Below, one piece after another: positions 54,285 to 63,403 of a stretch of 64,000 bases of DNA. The translations under genes were made by a program, and so were the position numbers. The DNA lies in the NCBI RefSeq assembly GCF_001431295.2, contig NZ_LKAJ02000001.1:310001-374000 (forward strand), in the 5' to 3' direction. The DNA is from Candidatus Berkiella aquae (GTDB lineage: Bacteria; Pseudomonadota; Gammaproteobacteria; Berkiellales; Berkiellaceae). Numbering within the stretch: position 1 is the stretch's first letter; each line of letters opens with the position of its first letter. The notes below the pieces were generated by a model, which saw only the letters and a program-made list of their open reading frames with translations, ran no database searches and was not told where the DNA came from.

Positions 54285-55070
54285 TTAATTGAATGCCAGG
54301 GTAAAGCCAAGCGCAATATTAGGCGCGGCAGTATATTGCATATGATTAGCAATCAATTGAAAATCTTCATAATCAATTCGAAAAACACCTAATTCTAATT
54401 GGGGTCTAACCACAATATGCGAGCATAATGGGATGTTTTTATGCAAGGTAAGGTTGATGCGGTTTATGGATAAATTCGAAAAAGGTAAGGTTGTTGTTGC
54501 TTGAATTTCGCCTTTAATTGTTTCACCCACAGGAAAACGAAATCCTAGGCCCAAATTACTTGCCGCCATGGAAAACGAACGAGCACTGGCAAAAGGTAAA
54601 GAAGAGAAAGAATAATGATAATGGATCCAATGTCCCTCAACAATGGGAGAAATTTCATAACCTTGCTTGAAGATGCGAAAGTAGTTGCCCATTTGTAATC
54701 GATACCAATCATAATCTACACGCAAATTAATATTTTGCCCTTGTGGAATAAATTGATTATGGGTTAATAAACCTTGCTTGAGTGTATCACTGCCTTGTGG
54801 TTGTAGATGATGATATTTAAAATTAAGAAAGAAATGATAAAATTGAATTCCTGCGCCAACATCATAATACCATTCATCATCAATACCTGCTTCACGCAGT
54901 TTCGGCCTAAGTGAGGCGGTTGTATTTGGCATACCACCCTTAGGAGTTTGAGCGATTCCTTGAATACGAGCGTAGTTTAAGTCACCACTGATATTGGCTT
55001 CATAATAAGGAAAACCATAACTTGCTTGAGCAAAGCATAGCAAACCGAAGAGTAAGTTTACTCGAGCCAA
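54285..55070 (-). CDS. Outer-membrane beta-barrel-like protein
   Basis: About 261 residues. I suggest the TTG at 55070 as start: before it, the open frame crosses a structured repeat-like sequence that encodes improbable protein. From there a signal peptide ('VNLLFGLLCFAQASYG') precedes a mature region of alternating hydrophobic and polar residues ending in Phe-rich strands ('NIALGFTLAFN'), as in outer-membrane barrels. No specific family was recognised, so the function is unknown. Confidence 0.65.
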   Translation of the reverse strand: MARVNLLFGLLCFAQASYGFPYYEANISGDLNYARIQGIAQTPKGGMPNTTASLRPKLREAGIDDEWYYDVGAGIQFYHFFLNFKYHHLQPQGSDTLKQGLLTHNQFIPQGQNINLRVDYDWYRLQMGNYFRIFKQGYEISPIVEGHWIHYHYSFSSLPFASARSFSMAASNLGLGFRFPVGETIKGEIQATTTLPFSNLSINRINLTLHKNIPLCSHIVVRPQLELGVFRIDYEDFQLIANHMQYTAAPNIALGFTLAFN

Positions 55071-55191
55071 TTTGAATTTCCCCTCAAGGGGGACCTTGTA
55101 GGCTAAGGCAGCAAATGAGCGAATCCAAAGGAGTGCACATAGTGTGCATGACTGGGGTGAGCGAGTGCAGCTAACGCTGCATGAATTCAAA
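55071..55191. repeat. 121-bp structured repeat-like sequence
   Basis: 8-bp inverted ends (55071-55078 and 55184-55191, 'tttgaatt') enclose three small palindromes, including 'cccctcaagggg', 'gcacatagtgtgc' and a 'gcag...ctgc' pair. It resembles a small non-autonomous element inserted between the deacetylase gene and the barrel gene. It is in frame with neither protein in a convincing way. Confidence 0.5.
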
Positions 55192-55208
55192 GTGGAAAGA
55201 GTAATCAT

Positions 55209-55964
55209 TTATTTCCTTCGGAGCCGATTGAGCCAATATTTAATCGATAATTGCTTTATCAGCCTATCATCAATCGGGCGCATTTCGGTCCAAAGTGGAT
55301 CTGCATCAATACGGTAAATCATTTTGCGTTTTTGATCCCATCCTTGGTTCAAACTGCTACCGATCCTAAATCCATAGTCATAGACGCTGCTCACCATTTT
55401 GTGAGCAAATCGTGACATCTTTCCATAAGGATAAATAAAATAGGCAACTTGAGTGCGAAGCTTATTCTCTAGCATTTTTTTAGAGATAATCACTTCTTCC
55501 TGAAAATTAGCGGTTTTGCTAGCAAGATTAGCATGTTTATAGCCATGCGCAGCAATTTGCACCCAATGGCTATTGGCCATTTCTTGCAATTCTTGCCAGG
55601 TGCAAAAAGGCACTTTTGTTTGATGTAAATTATTTTCCATACCTTGTGGGTAGGGAACCGCTAAGCGTGATGCGCTATCAAGAACTGTTTCCTCAACGAT
55701 ATAATATGGGCTAACAGCTAATATTGCTTTTATTTGATGTTGGCGCAGTAGCGGATAAACAAATTGATAAAAATCAAAATAAGCATCGTCAAACGTTAAA
55801 CAGATTGCAATGCCATCTTGAGGTAAAGGATCGCCTGGCACGACAATAGGAAAATGCTGTTTTAAATAACTAAGATAACGAGAAAATTGTTCATGAGAGT
55901 AATGCTGGCTTTGATCTTCTACTCGATGGAACATTAACGCAATAATTTTACAAGTCATCGGCAA
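55209..55964 (-). CDS. Polysaccharide deacetylase (NodB-like)
   Basis: 251 residues with 'LTFDDAYFDFYQF' (catalytic Asp pair) and 'IAAHGYKHANL' (metal His residues). NodB-family enzymes remove N-acetyl or O-acetyl groups from polysaccharides or lipid-linked sugars. It overlaps the next upstream gene (a GT2) by 10 bases and lies near waaA, so it may act on LPS or a surface glycan. No obvious signal peptide. Confidence 0.92.
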   Translation of the reverse strand: MPMTCKIIALMFHRVEDQSQHYSHEQFSRYLSYLKQHFPIVVPGDPLPQDGIAICLTFDDAYFDFYQFVYPLLRQHQIKAILAVSPYYIVEETVLDSASRLAVPYPQGMENNLHQTKVPFCTWQELQEMANSHWVQIAAHGYKHANLASKTANFQEEVIISKKMLENKLRTQVAYFIYPYGKMSRFAHKMVSSVYDYGFRIGSSLNQGWDQKRKMIYRIDADPLWTEMRPIDDRLIKQLSIKYWLNRLRRK

Positions 55965-56728
55965 GTGCCTTTATTTTGATGTGCTTGCCATAAATACATC
56001 AATTTCAAATAACGATAATAAGTCCCTTGCGCGTTACTAACGGCGAGTAGGAATCCTTCTTTGCCATCAAGGAGTCCTAGTTTTAAAAAATAACCACGAA
56101 AGAAAGACCAAAGGCTGCGAGAAAGTGCGGTGGTTAAAGTTGCTTTGCGTCCTTTAGCAAATAAGGCTTTAGCACTTTGCGTCGAATAATCATTTAGTTT
56201 AAAAAGCATTGCACCCAAATGATGGAAGGGATGATGAATAATCGCATGCTTTAGCTTGCCTGTTTTGCCATGTACTTGTAAGTGACAATGTACGATGTTT
56301 TCAGTAAATGAAGCCAAGCCTCGTTTAAATAATCGGACATGGGATTCATTGCGCCAATCACCAAAGCGTAATGGTTTGCCACAATAGGTTGATTGATAAG
56401 GGATTTCATAAGCGGCAAAGCCACGGTCGTTTTGGATGGCAGCTAATATTTCTTGAGCTAATGCCTCGCTGACTCGCTCATCAGCATCAAGACATAATAC
56501 CCATTCTCCTGTTGCGGTTGCTAATGCACGATTTTTTTGCGGACCATCACCTGGCCAATCTGGGGTAACGGTGACACGAGAAGTATACTGCTGACACACG
56601 CTCACGGTGTCGTCGGTGCTACCTGAGTCAAAAACAATTTTCTCATCGGCAAAGGCAACGGAGGCTAAACAATCTCCGATGTTATGCGCTTCGTTTTTCG
56701 TGATAACAATAATACTTAATTTTGTCAT
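55955..56728 (-). CDS. Family 2 glycosyltransferase, WaaE/KdtX-like
   Basis: 257 residues. 'KLSIIVITKNEAHNIGDCLAS', 'DEKIVFDSGSTDDTVSV' and 'LCLDADERVSEAL' are GT2 motifs matching the WaaE/KdtX group, which usually adds glucose to the heptose region of LPS. waaA is divergently beside it, as in enterobacterial core loci. The 3' end overlaps the deacetylase gene. Confidence 0.9.
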   Translation of the reverse strand: MTKLSIIVITKNEAHNIGDCLASVAFADEKIVFDSGSTDDTVSVCQQYTSRVTVTPDWPGDGPQKNRALATATGEWVLCLDADERVSEALAQEILAAIQNDRGFAAYEIPYQSTYCGKPLRFGDWRNESHVRLFKRGLASFTENIVHCHLQVHGKTGKLKHAIIHHPFHHLGAMLFKLNDYSTQSAKALFAKGRKATLTTALSRSLWSFFRGYFLKLGLLDGKEGFLLAVSNAQGTYYRYLKLMYLWQAHQNKGTCR

Positions 56729-56853
56729 CTAAATCATGTTGCCCTTACGATATAAAAAAAAATGGTAGCTGATTTGAGCCGCAATGAGAACACTAAGACC
56801 AGATTTTTGCGCAGAAAGCCGTTATACTTCGACTCTGTTATCAATACTGCAAA

Positions 56854-58188
56854 ATGTTGAGCATACACCGACCTATGATCTGGCGCATTTTTTTATGGGT
56901 TTACACCGTTCTCTTTACCTGTTTATTACCGGTTGTTTTCTTTCGCTTATGGGTTAGAAGTCTAAGACTGCCCGCTTACCGCCGACGTTGGCTTGAACGA
57001 TTAGGGATAGTGCCTTTACCACCCTTAGAAGAGGTGATGTGGTTACATGCCGTTTCGGTGGGAGAGGCGATTGCGGCTATTCCTTTGGTGCGACGATTAA
57101 ATCAACAGTTTCCCAAATCTCCTATCTTGATTACCACCACGACACCAACAGGCTCCGAGCGAGTGCAAGCGGCTTTTAAGGATATGCTGGGTAAACATAT
57201 TTATCATTGCTATTTGCCATATGATTTACCCTTTACCCTGAATACCTTTTTTAAACGTATTAAACCTAAATTGCTTATCCTGATGGAAACGGAGATTTGG
57301 CCTAATTTATTGCAAGCTTGTAAAGCACGCCAATTACCAGTGCTAATTGCGAATGGCCGACTTTCTCCTGTCTCAATGCGTCGGTATCAACGGCTTGGGC
57401 GTTTAATGCATTGGATAGTGTCCCCGATTAGTGCTGTGGCGGCGCAAAGTGCGATGGATATGGCGCGTTTTGCTCATTTAGGTGTCGCAAGCGATAGAAT
57501 TAGCGACACAGGTAATATTAAATTCGATTTACAATTACCGCCTTATTTGCAAGACGCGGGCATGGAGCTGCGCCAGGAATTAGGTAGCGAAAGACTAATA
57601 TGGATAGCAGCAAGTACACACGAAACAGAAGAAGCAATCGCATTAAATGTGTATCAAGCACTTAAAGCGCGTTTTCCGCAATTGCTACTTTTTTTAGTGC
57701 CAAGACATCCAGATAGATTTAATAAAGTCGCACATTTATGCACTGATCGCGGTTTTACGATTGCAAGAAGAAGTTTAAAGCAACAGACCATGCCCAATAC
57801 GGATATTTACTTGGGCGACACCATGGGAGAACTGCCTTTATTTTATGCCTCAAGTGATGTGGCTTTTGTTGGTGGTAGTTTTGTCGCAGTAGGGGGGCAT
57901 AATTTACTCGAGCCAGCAGCGCTTGGCTTGCCAGTGCTCTCGGGGCCTCAATTGTTTAATTTTGTTGCTATTAGCGAAATGCTGGTTGGCGCCAAAGGGG
58001 CAACCATTGTCAATGATGAAACAGAATTAGAGCAATGTTTAGTCAAGCTTTTAACCTCAACCGAGTTACGAAATACCCAAGGGCTGCAAGCTAAAAAAGT
58101 TGTAGAAGAAAACAAAGGTGCACTTGATAAATTATTACAAGTGATTGAGCGGTTGTGGCATCAGACGCCACCCTTGCAAGCGAAGTAA
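56854..58188 (+). CDS. waaA: 3-deoxy-D-manno-octulosonic acid transferase WaaA
   Basis: 444 residues (the ATG 21 bases later is an alternative). 'LHAVSVGE' with the catalytic Glu, 'GGSFVAVGGHNLLEPAALGLPV' (abbreviated 'VGGHNLLEPAALG') and an N-terminal helix anchoring at the membrane mark the GT30 family. WaaA adds Kdo to lipid IVA, a step needed before heptose addition by WaaC. Divergent from the GT2/deacetylase pair across 125 bases. Confidence 0.96.
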   Translation: MLSIHRPMIWRIFLWVYTVLFTCLLPVVFFRLWVRSLRLPAYRRRWLERLGIVPLPPLEEVMWLHAVSVGEAIAAIPLVRRLNQQFPKSPILITTTTPTGSERVQAAFKDMLGKHIYHCYLPYDLPFTLNTFFKRIKPKLLILMETEIWPNLLQACKARQLPVLIANGRLSPVSMRRYQRLGRLMHWIVSPISAVAAQSAMDMARFAHLGVASDRISDTGNIKFDLQLPPYLQDAGMELRQELGSERLIWIAASTHETEEAIALNVYQALKARFPQLLLFLVPRHPDRFNKVAHLCTDRGFTIARRSLKQQTMPNTDIYLGDTMGELPLFYASSDVAFVGGSFVAVGGHNLLEPAALGLPVLSGPQLFNFVAISEMLVGAKGATIVNDETELEQCLVKLLTSTELRNTQGLQAKKVVEENKGALDKLLQVIERLWHQTPPLQAK

Positions 58189-58227
58189 AGAAGCAGTCTT
58201 GTAAAAGACCGCTTCTTTAGGTATGAC

Positions 58228-61113
58228 TTAGTTTCTATAGCTACAGGATGCCGTGCTAGGCGTATTAGAAGTACTATAAGTCGATGGTTGCTGCTGGATA
58301 AACGGCGGCAGCTTTTGACTTTGATAACTAGTTAGCATCGGTGGCTGCTGCTCAAAATATGGCGTGTCGTCTTGACCATCTTCATAGCCACCATCATATC
58401 CTTGATCGTCTGCATAATAACCACCATCGAATTCAGGATAATATCCATGCGGTGGATGATACATAGGCATCATAGGATATCCAACTGGGCCATAACCATA
58501 ATGAAATCCCATTGGGTACCCAGATGCCACTGGATATACTGGCATCGTCGGCATCATTGGCATCGGCATTGGCGGCATTGACATAGGCATTGCCCGCGCA
58601 ACAGAATGTACCCCGGATTTAGGCACAAAGGCATTCGTTGTTGACTGCAAAGAAGATGAATCATGCGGTTTTGCAGTAGACTTTGCCGTTGTCGGCGTTA
58701 TGGTCACAGGTTGTTGCGATAGCGCCTTGATTTGAGCGCTGTAGTCTTTTAATTGCGCAATAGCATCTTGCTTGGTACTTTCAATAGCTGCAATTTTACG
58801 TAAGAGTTTCGTGCTTAGTTGTAGCTCAGCACTTCCCATCACAGGTTCTTGCAGTGTCTTTGGCAGCGTTCCGATAATGCTATGGGCTTCAAATAGCTGT
58901 GCATCGATTGTTTCTAATTCTTTCCTCATCACCGCTTGTTTGGGGCGCAATGATTTTAAAGCACTCTCCAATTTTGTCGCTTCTGCTCTTATTAATTTTG
59001 CATCACCCTCTAGTCTATACAGGTCAATGTTGAGGGAATCGACGGCTGCTTTGGTATTGATCATATTTTCTTTGGCAATTTGGCGGTTAAACGTTGCTGT
59101 TTTTTGATTTACCTCATAATTGTCATGTGCGAATTTTGCTTCTTTTGCAAGTTGTTGTTTGGTACTTATCTGTAATCCAAGATTTGCAATTTCTTGATTT
59201 TTGATAGACAGTTTCTCTTCTATTGCGTTGAGGGCAGAGGCTTGTGTATCAATAGTTTTATCCAAATCAGATAATGTGAGCATTAACTCAGCTTGTTTTG
59301 CAGGCAGGCTTAACTGTTGCTCTTTTGCGGCTGAATACACACGAGAAAGCATCGTTAATTGTTCGGCTGCTCTCATATCAAATTGCATCAATTGTTTTTG
59401 GGTAGCTGCAATTTCACCAGAAAGAATTTCATTCGTGCTCACTTTAGCTTGTTGTAATTGCAATTCAATTTGCGCAATGGCTTTTTCTAAACGCACAAGT
59501 TCAGAACCAGTGTGAGTTTGCTTTTTGAGGGTTTGCGTTACCTCTGCCAACTCTTTTTTTACAGCGTCAACTTGGTGCTGCGCGCTGTCATCTTCAACCA
59601 ATGCTGCTAATGTCTGTTGTGCATGATCTAAGTGAGCAATATTTTGGCCAATTTGTTGAATGTTTTGACGGGTTTTCATCTCATATGTTGGGATGACAAT
59701 AGTCTCTAGCAATTGTTCTGTCACTTCAGACACACCGTGCTTGGAATCAGAAAATTTAGCAATGTTCCACTGTTGAGTTGCAAAGCAATAGTCTCTTAAT
59801 TTCGTTCGTTGGGTTTCTCTTCCTGAACCTAAATAACGATGATATTTATCGCCATCAATTTGCATGCAAACTTTCAGTTCGTCATCAAGATAAGCAACAT
59901 CAGATTCAAGACCTAACTCAGCACTAATTGGATTATTAAAATCTAAATGTGTAGGGTCAATTAATCCTGGGTATTGGGCTTGAAGTGCTTTTACGGCTTC
60001 AAAAATTTCTCCATGAATCACTGACTCAAAATAGGAGCCATGCGATTGCGCTTGGAAAGACGCAACAAAGGGAGCGATTTCTTGTTCAAGAGAAGCGGGA
60101 AATACATCGCCATAAACATTTTTAATAAAAAATAATTGATTCGCTAATGAGCGATCATCAGGAAACCGAAGTTTAAGTTGGTCAATACTATTGAGTAATT
60201 GAGCGGCTTTGTCCTTCGGTAAATACTTCATTCGGTTATCGTCAGAGGATAGCAAAATGATGGCATGCATTAATCGAATAACGTCTGCTGCATCTGGTAA
60301 TGTCCCCTCTTTTTCAAGGCAAGCACTAACGAAATTCTGAATCGTCTGATTCTGCGTAATCGTGCTAGTCAAGTTTGTTTCAAAAGCATCGATATCAAAA
60401 GAAGACAGGGCAGCCGCCGTCATTGTGATGGTGGCAGGACTAGGCTTTGGTTTATCGTTAATGAATTTGGTTGTGTTTTCAATCAAATCCGCAATCACTT
60501 TGCCATATCCATTCAACGTTTTGCCATATTTTTCTGTCATGACCGTGTTAAATTTCTGTTTCCCTTTCTTTTTAGGCGCGGTTGTTTGCGTTGGCGCGAT
60601 AGGTTTGGTTGCCATTGCGATGGGTAATTTTGCCAAATTTTGTAGGAGCATGGCATCAACACAACGAAAGGGTTTTGTTGTTATCGAATAGTTTCCAGGC
60701 ACAACTGTCTTTTGCAAGGTTTCGAGTAAAGCGCTGCCAAATAATTTAAATACCGCATTGTCTTGGTAATGGATAAGGGCGCTATCCCCTTCAGGAAAAA
60801 ATCGCGTAAATTCTTCCATTAAAAATGCGACATCTGCGAGTGAGGATGCCTTTGCTAGTTTTGCATGATAAAGCTTAATGTAATGCTCAGACGCTTGTTG
60901 AAATAAGGCTTTCCTTTTTTGCGTATTAGGGCGCGTAAATTGTTGGTTGTAATCCTGGGTATAAGTATTGACAAAGCGTTGTAATGCTCGAGGGTCAAGC
61001 GGTTGGCTTGTTGTTAGTCTTTGAAGTTCGAGCTCTTGGGAGCGATGAAAAGCTTCGATAGTCAGTTTTGGCTTGTGGTAAGTGTTATTACGTGAATTAT
61101 ATGAACCTAGCAT
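58228..61113 (-). CDS. Large coiled-coil protein with RAP-like domain
   Basis: 961 residues and no signal peptide. Around residues 395-465 'VCMQIDGDKYHRY' and 'QRTKLRDYCFATQQWNIAKF' resemble the RAP domain, a Vsr-nuclease-like fold known from FAST-kinase and apicomplexan proteins ('(I/V)DGPSHF...LKRRLL...GW.V..I'). Long heptad-like coiled coils follow (about 480-800), then a low-complexity tail of Met, Pro, Gly and Tyr (about 840-915, 'MPMSMPPMPMPMMP'). Such architecture is typical of eukaryotic-like effectors; a role in RNA or protein binding in the host is inferred. Not verified by search. Confidence 0.75.
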   Translation of the reverse strand: MLGSYNSRNNTYHKPKLTIEAFHRSQELELQRLTTSQPLDPRALQRFVNTYTQDYNQQFTRPNTQKRKALFQQASEHYIKLYHAKLAKASSLADVAFLMEEFTRFFPEGDSALIHYQDNAVFKLFGSALLETLQKTVVPGNYSITTKPFRCVDAMLLQNLAKLPIAMATKPIAPTQTTAPKKKGKQKFNTVMTEKYGKTLNGYGKVIADLIENTTKFINDKPKPSPATITMTAAALSSFDIDAFETNLTSTITQNQTIQNFVSACLEKEGTLPDAADVIRLMHAIILLSSDDNRMKYLPKDKAAQLLNSIDQLKLRFPDDRSLANQLFFIKNVYGDVFPASLEQEIAPFVASFQAQSHGSYFESVIHGEIFEAVKALQAQYPGLIDPTHLDFNNPISAELGLESDVAYLDDELKVCMQIDGDKYHRYLGSGRETQRTKLRDYCFATQQWNIAKFSDSKHGVSEVTEQLLETIVIPTYEMKTRQNIQQIGQNIAHLDHAQQTLAALVEDDSAQHQVDAVKKELAEVTQTLKKQTHTGSELVRLEKAIAQIELQLQQAKVSTNEILSGEIAATQKQLMQFDMRAAEQLTMLSRVYSAAKEQQLSLPAKQAELMLTLSDLDKTIDTQASALNAIEEKLSIKNQEIANLGLQISTKQQLAKEAKFAHDNYEVNQKTATFNRQIAKENMINTKAAVDSLNIDLYRLEGDAKLIRAEATKLESALKSLRPKQAVMRKELETIDAQLFEAHSIIGTLPKTLQEPVMGSAELQLSTKLLRKIAAIESTKQDAIAQLKDYSAQIKALSQQPVTITPTTAKSTAKPHDSSSLQSTTNAFVPKSGVHSVARAMPMSMPPMPMPMMPTMPVYPVASGYPMGFHYGYGPVGYPMMPMYHPPHGYYPEFDGGYYADDQGYDGGYEDGQDDTPYFEQQPPMLTSYQSQKLPPFIQQQPSTYSTSNTPSTASCSYRN

Positions 61114-61343
61114 ATGAATATCCCCATTACCTAAAGTTGTTAAATTTTTGTTTGAATAAACAACATGTTAAATTAAGGTGGATGTAAGTAACAAGGTTAA
61201 CTATCATCTGATAAAAGGGCTAAAACAGCGTGTATTTGGCAAGTTTGTGCCGATAAACGGAGTTGATAGGGTGTCTATACACAAAGTAAAGGGGTTAAAA
61301 ACGGTATTAATAGCAAAAAAGCGTTGTGACGATTACCTACATC

Positions 61344-62309
61344 TTATTCTCGATGAATCACGCTTTGATTATCATTCGTTAAAATCGCGGGACCTATCTC
61401 ACTATGATTTTGGAGGAATCGAGTGTGATGAATGATAACTTCGGTGCGGCGTTTCGCATTGGGTGTAAATTCATTGGGGCCGCCATGACGAATGTTAATG
61501 GCAGCGCCATTTTGCGCTTGATTATGCCGAAATTCACACTGATTGATAATCAGTTTTGAACCGTCTTGGACAAAAATAGCCCCTCCCGCAATAGCGTGAT
61601 TATGCAAAAAGCGAACATGATTCAGCGTAATTTGTGAATGAGCAAAAATATATAACCCGCCGCCATCATCATGATAATAAATAGGGATTTGCGAGGCATA
61701 TAATGGAAAATGCGTGGGATAATAAGGCGCTTGATTAGCATCACCATGTTGGATCACCAAACGATCGAGTGTGACTTTGACGCCTTTGCGAGTTATATCA
61801 TTACCTGCGGTAAGCACATGCCATATGGCATAATCACCCTCTAAAATCGTCGCATTTTTCTCTATGTCAGGAGAGCGTTGTGTGCGAGTTTTTTCATGCC
61901 CCTTAAAGCCACCATAAATACTAACGCCATCAATGAGTGAAAATGTTCTCAGACAACGCTGATAATGCTTTACATCCTGTTGATAATGAGTCAATTTTTG
62001 TTTGAAAGTAATGCCAGGATTATATTGTTTTTGCGAGAAAGCGCCGCCGACGATTTGAATGTGCTGATGATTTTCCGGAGCATAGGTTTTTGTGGGGCGA
62101 TACACGCCTTTTGCGACCCAAATTTCATGAATGTCTTTATCGTCTGTTGCAGCATCTAATGCCTGCTGTAAATCTTGATAGGGAGACTCCCAGCAAGACC
62201 CATTGCCATGCAATACAGATGTATTTGCATCAACACAAATGGTTTTTGCAAATAATGCTGTTGCATAACAGGTATATACCAATAAAAAGAGAAGATGCAC
62301 TTTAAACAT
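61344..62309 (-). CDS. Pmp-like parallel beta-helix secreted protein
   Basis: 321 residues from the ATG at 62309 (AAAGAG ribosome site); the longer frame lacks that. A signal peptide ('LLFLLVYTCYATALFAK') is followed by a right-handed beta-helix with repeated motifs of chlamydial polymorphic membrane proteins: 'FLHN', 'GGAIF', 'FRHNQAQNGAAI' and 'FLQNHSEIGPAI', i.e. FxxN and GGA[IL]-like. No autotransporter barrel is present, so it is probably periplasmic or secreted. Role unknown; adhesin-like. Confidence 0.8.
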   Translation of the reverse strand: MFKVHLLFLLVYTCYATALFAKTICVDANTSVLHGNGSCWESPYQDLQQALDAATDDKDIHEIWVAKGVYRPTKTYAPENHQHIQIVGGAFSQKQYNPGITFKQKLTHYQQDVKHYQRCLRTFSLIDGVSIYGGFKGHEKTRTQRSPDIEKNATILEGDYAIWHVLTAGNDITRKGVKVTLDRLVIQHGDANQAPYYPTHFPLYASQIPIYYHDDGGGLYIFAHSQITLNHVRFLHNHAIAGGAIFVQDGSKLIINQCEFRHNQAQNGAAINIRHGGPNEFTPNAKRRTEVIIHHTRFLQNHSEIGPAILTNDNQSVIHRE

Positions 62310-62416
62310 GAATAACTCTTTCAAGATTTTTATTATTATCGGTAGTTTCTTCTCAGGGTAATAGTTGGTAAAATAAGTCAATAGACACATCGTGTATCTA
62401 CAACAATGAGGTAATC

Positions 62417-63403
62417 ATGCTGAACCTTGGCCCCTTACAAGAAGAGATTTTTTTAATTGCATTACAAGATACGAATACAAGCATTGCTGAAATTGAAATG
62501 GGACTAGGTTTAGAACAATCCTTGTTATTCACCGCCATCACTCAAAACTTTCAAAATATCATTAAAGCACTCATCGCACGAGGTGAAAATTTTAATCAAC
62601 GTAATGTGCTAGGCGAGACCATTGCTCATCAGGTACTCAAAGTAGGCACTAAACCCGCATTAGAATTGCTAAAAACATTGGTCATTCAGGGGCATGTTGA
62701 TATCAAAGCTCAAACGGATGTTTTTTCTAACCCATTTCACTATGCTTCACAAATAACCGATCCTGAATTGCTAACGATCTGCTTCTCTATAGCAACCTCT
62801 GATTTACTCGTGGCACAAAATCAAATCGGAAGCTCTGCGCTTAGCAACGCAATTGCACGTGATAATTTCAACTTTCTTGAAATAGCAATTGCACAATTTC
62901 CTGAACTCATTAAGTTGAAACAAAACCAGACAGGCCATTTAATGTTGGCATGTGATTCATTGTTGCATGATATTGCAAATAGCAATGCACAGGGTTGCTA
63001 TAACGTTTTAAAAAATAAATTTACGGATCAAATTTGGTCTGCATTGAATCAGTATCGGATTGAGGAAGCATTGCCTATCGATGTCGCTGTTTTGAAAGGA
63101 CATCGAGCATTATTTCAATCATTTAAAGGTTATCGTCACGGTAGTGGTTTCCCAACGTTGAGTTGGATAGCAGCTCAGGAGGCAGCAAAAACAAATCACC
63201 CACTTCCTTATCCTCATTTACAGGATATGATAGATGATGCGCAAGAAGATCAGGCATATCAAGCAGAACTAGATAACTGGCAAGGAGAAGATCAAACAGC
63301 CGCAGAAGAGACGTATCATATAAGACACAGACGCCGAATCAGTCCTTCTTTAGCCGAAGACAACGCTACTATCATCGCCTCACCGCGCAGACGATCGTTC
63401 TAA
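62417..63403 (+). CDS. Degenerate ankyrin-like protein with Arg-rich tail
   Basis: 328 residues, N-terminal 240 with ankyrin-like helices ('LLFTAITQNFQNIIKALIARG', 'SALSNAIARDNFNFLEIAI') in weak copies. The C-terminal tail contains 'RHRRRISPS' and 'SPRRRSF', a basic pair that could act as nuclear or RNA-binding tail. No signal peptide. It overlaps the convergent TolC-type gene by 24 bases at the 3' end. Effector-like by analogy only. Confidence 0.7.
   Translation: MLNLGPLQEEIFLIALQDTNTSIAEIEMGLGLEQSLLFTAITQNFQNIIKALIARGENFNQRNVLGETIAHQVLKVGTKPALELLKTLVIQGHVDIKAQTDVFSNPFHYASQITDPELLTICFSIATSDLLVAQNQIGSSALSNAIARDNFNFLEIAIAQFPELIKLKQNQTGHLMLACDSLLHDIANSNAQGCYNVLKNKFTDQIWSALNQYRIEEALPIDVAVLKGHRALFQSFKGYRHGSGFPTLSWIAAQEAAKTNHPLPYPHLQDMIDDAQEDQAYQAELDNWQGEDQTAAEETYHIRHRRRISPSLAEDNATIIASPRRRSF

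Noticed and set aside
61178-61435. Plus-strand open frame of 85 codons between the coiled-coil and Pmp-like genes
   Set aside because: GTG start without a ribosome site, overlaps the Pmp-like gene by 92 bases and has no recognisable motif. The 230-base gap 61114-61343 otherwise shows no clear feature.
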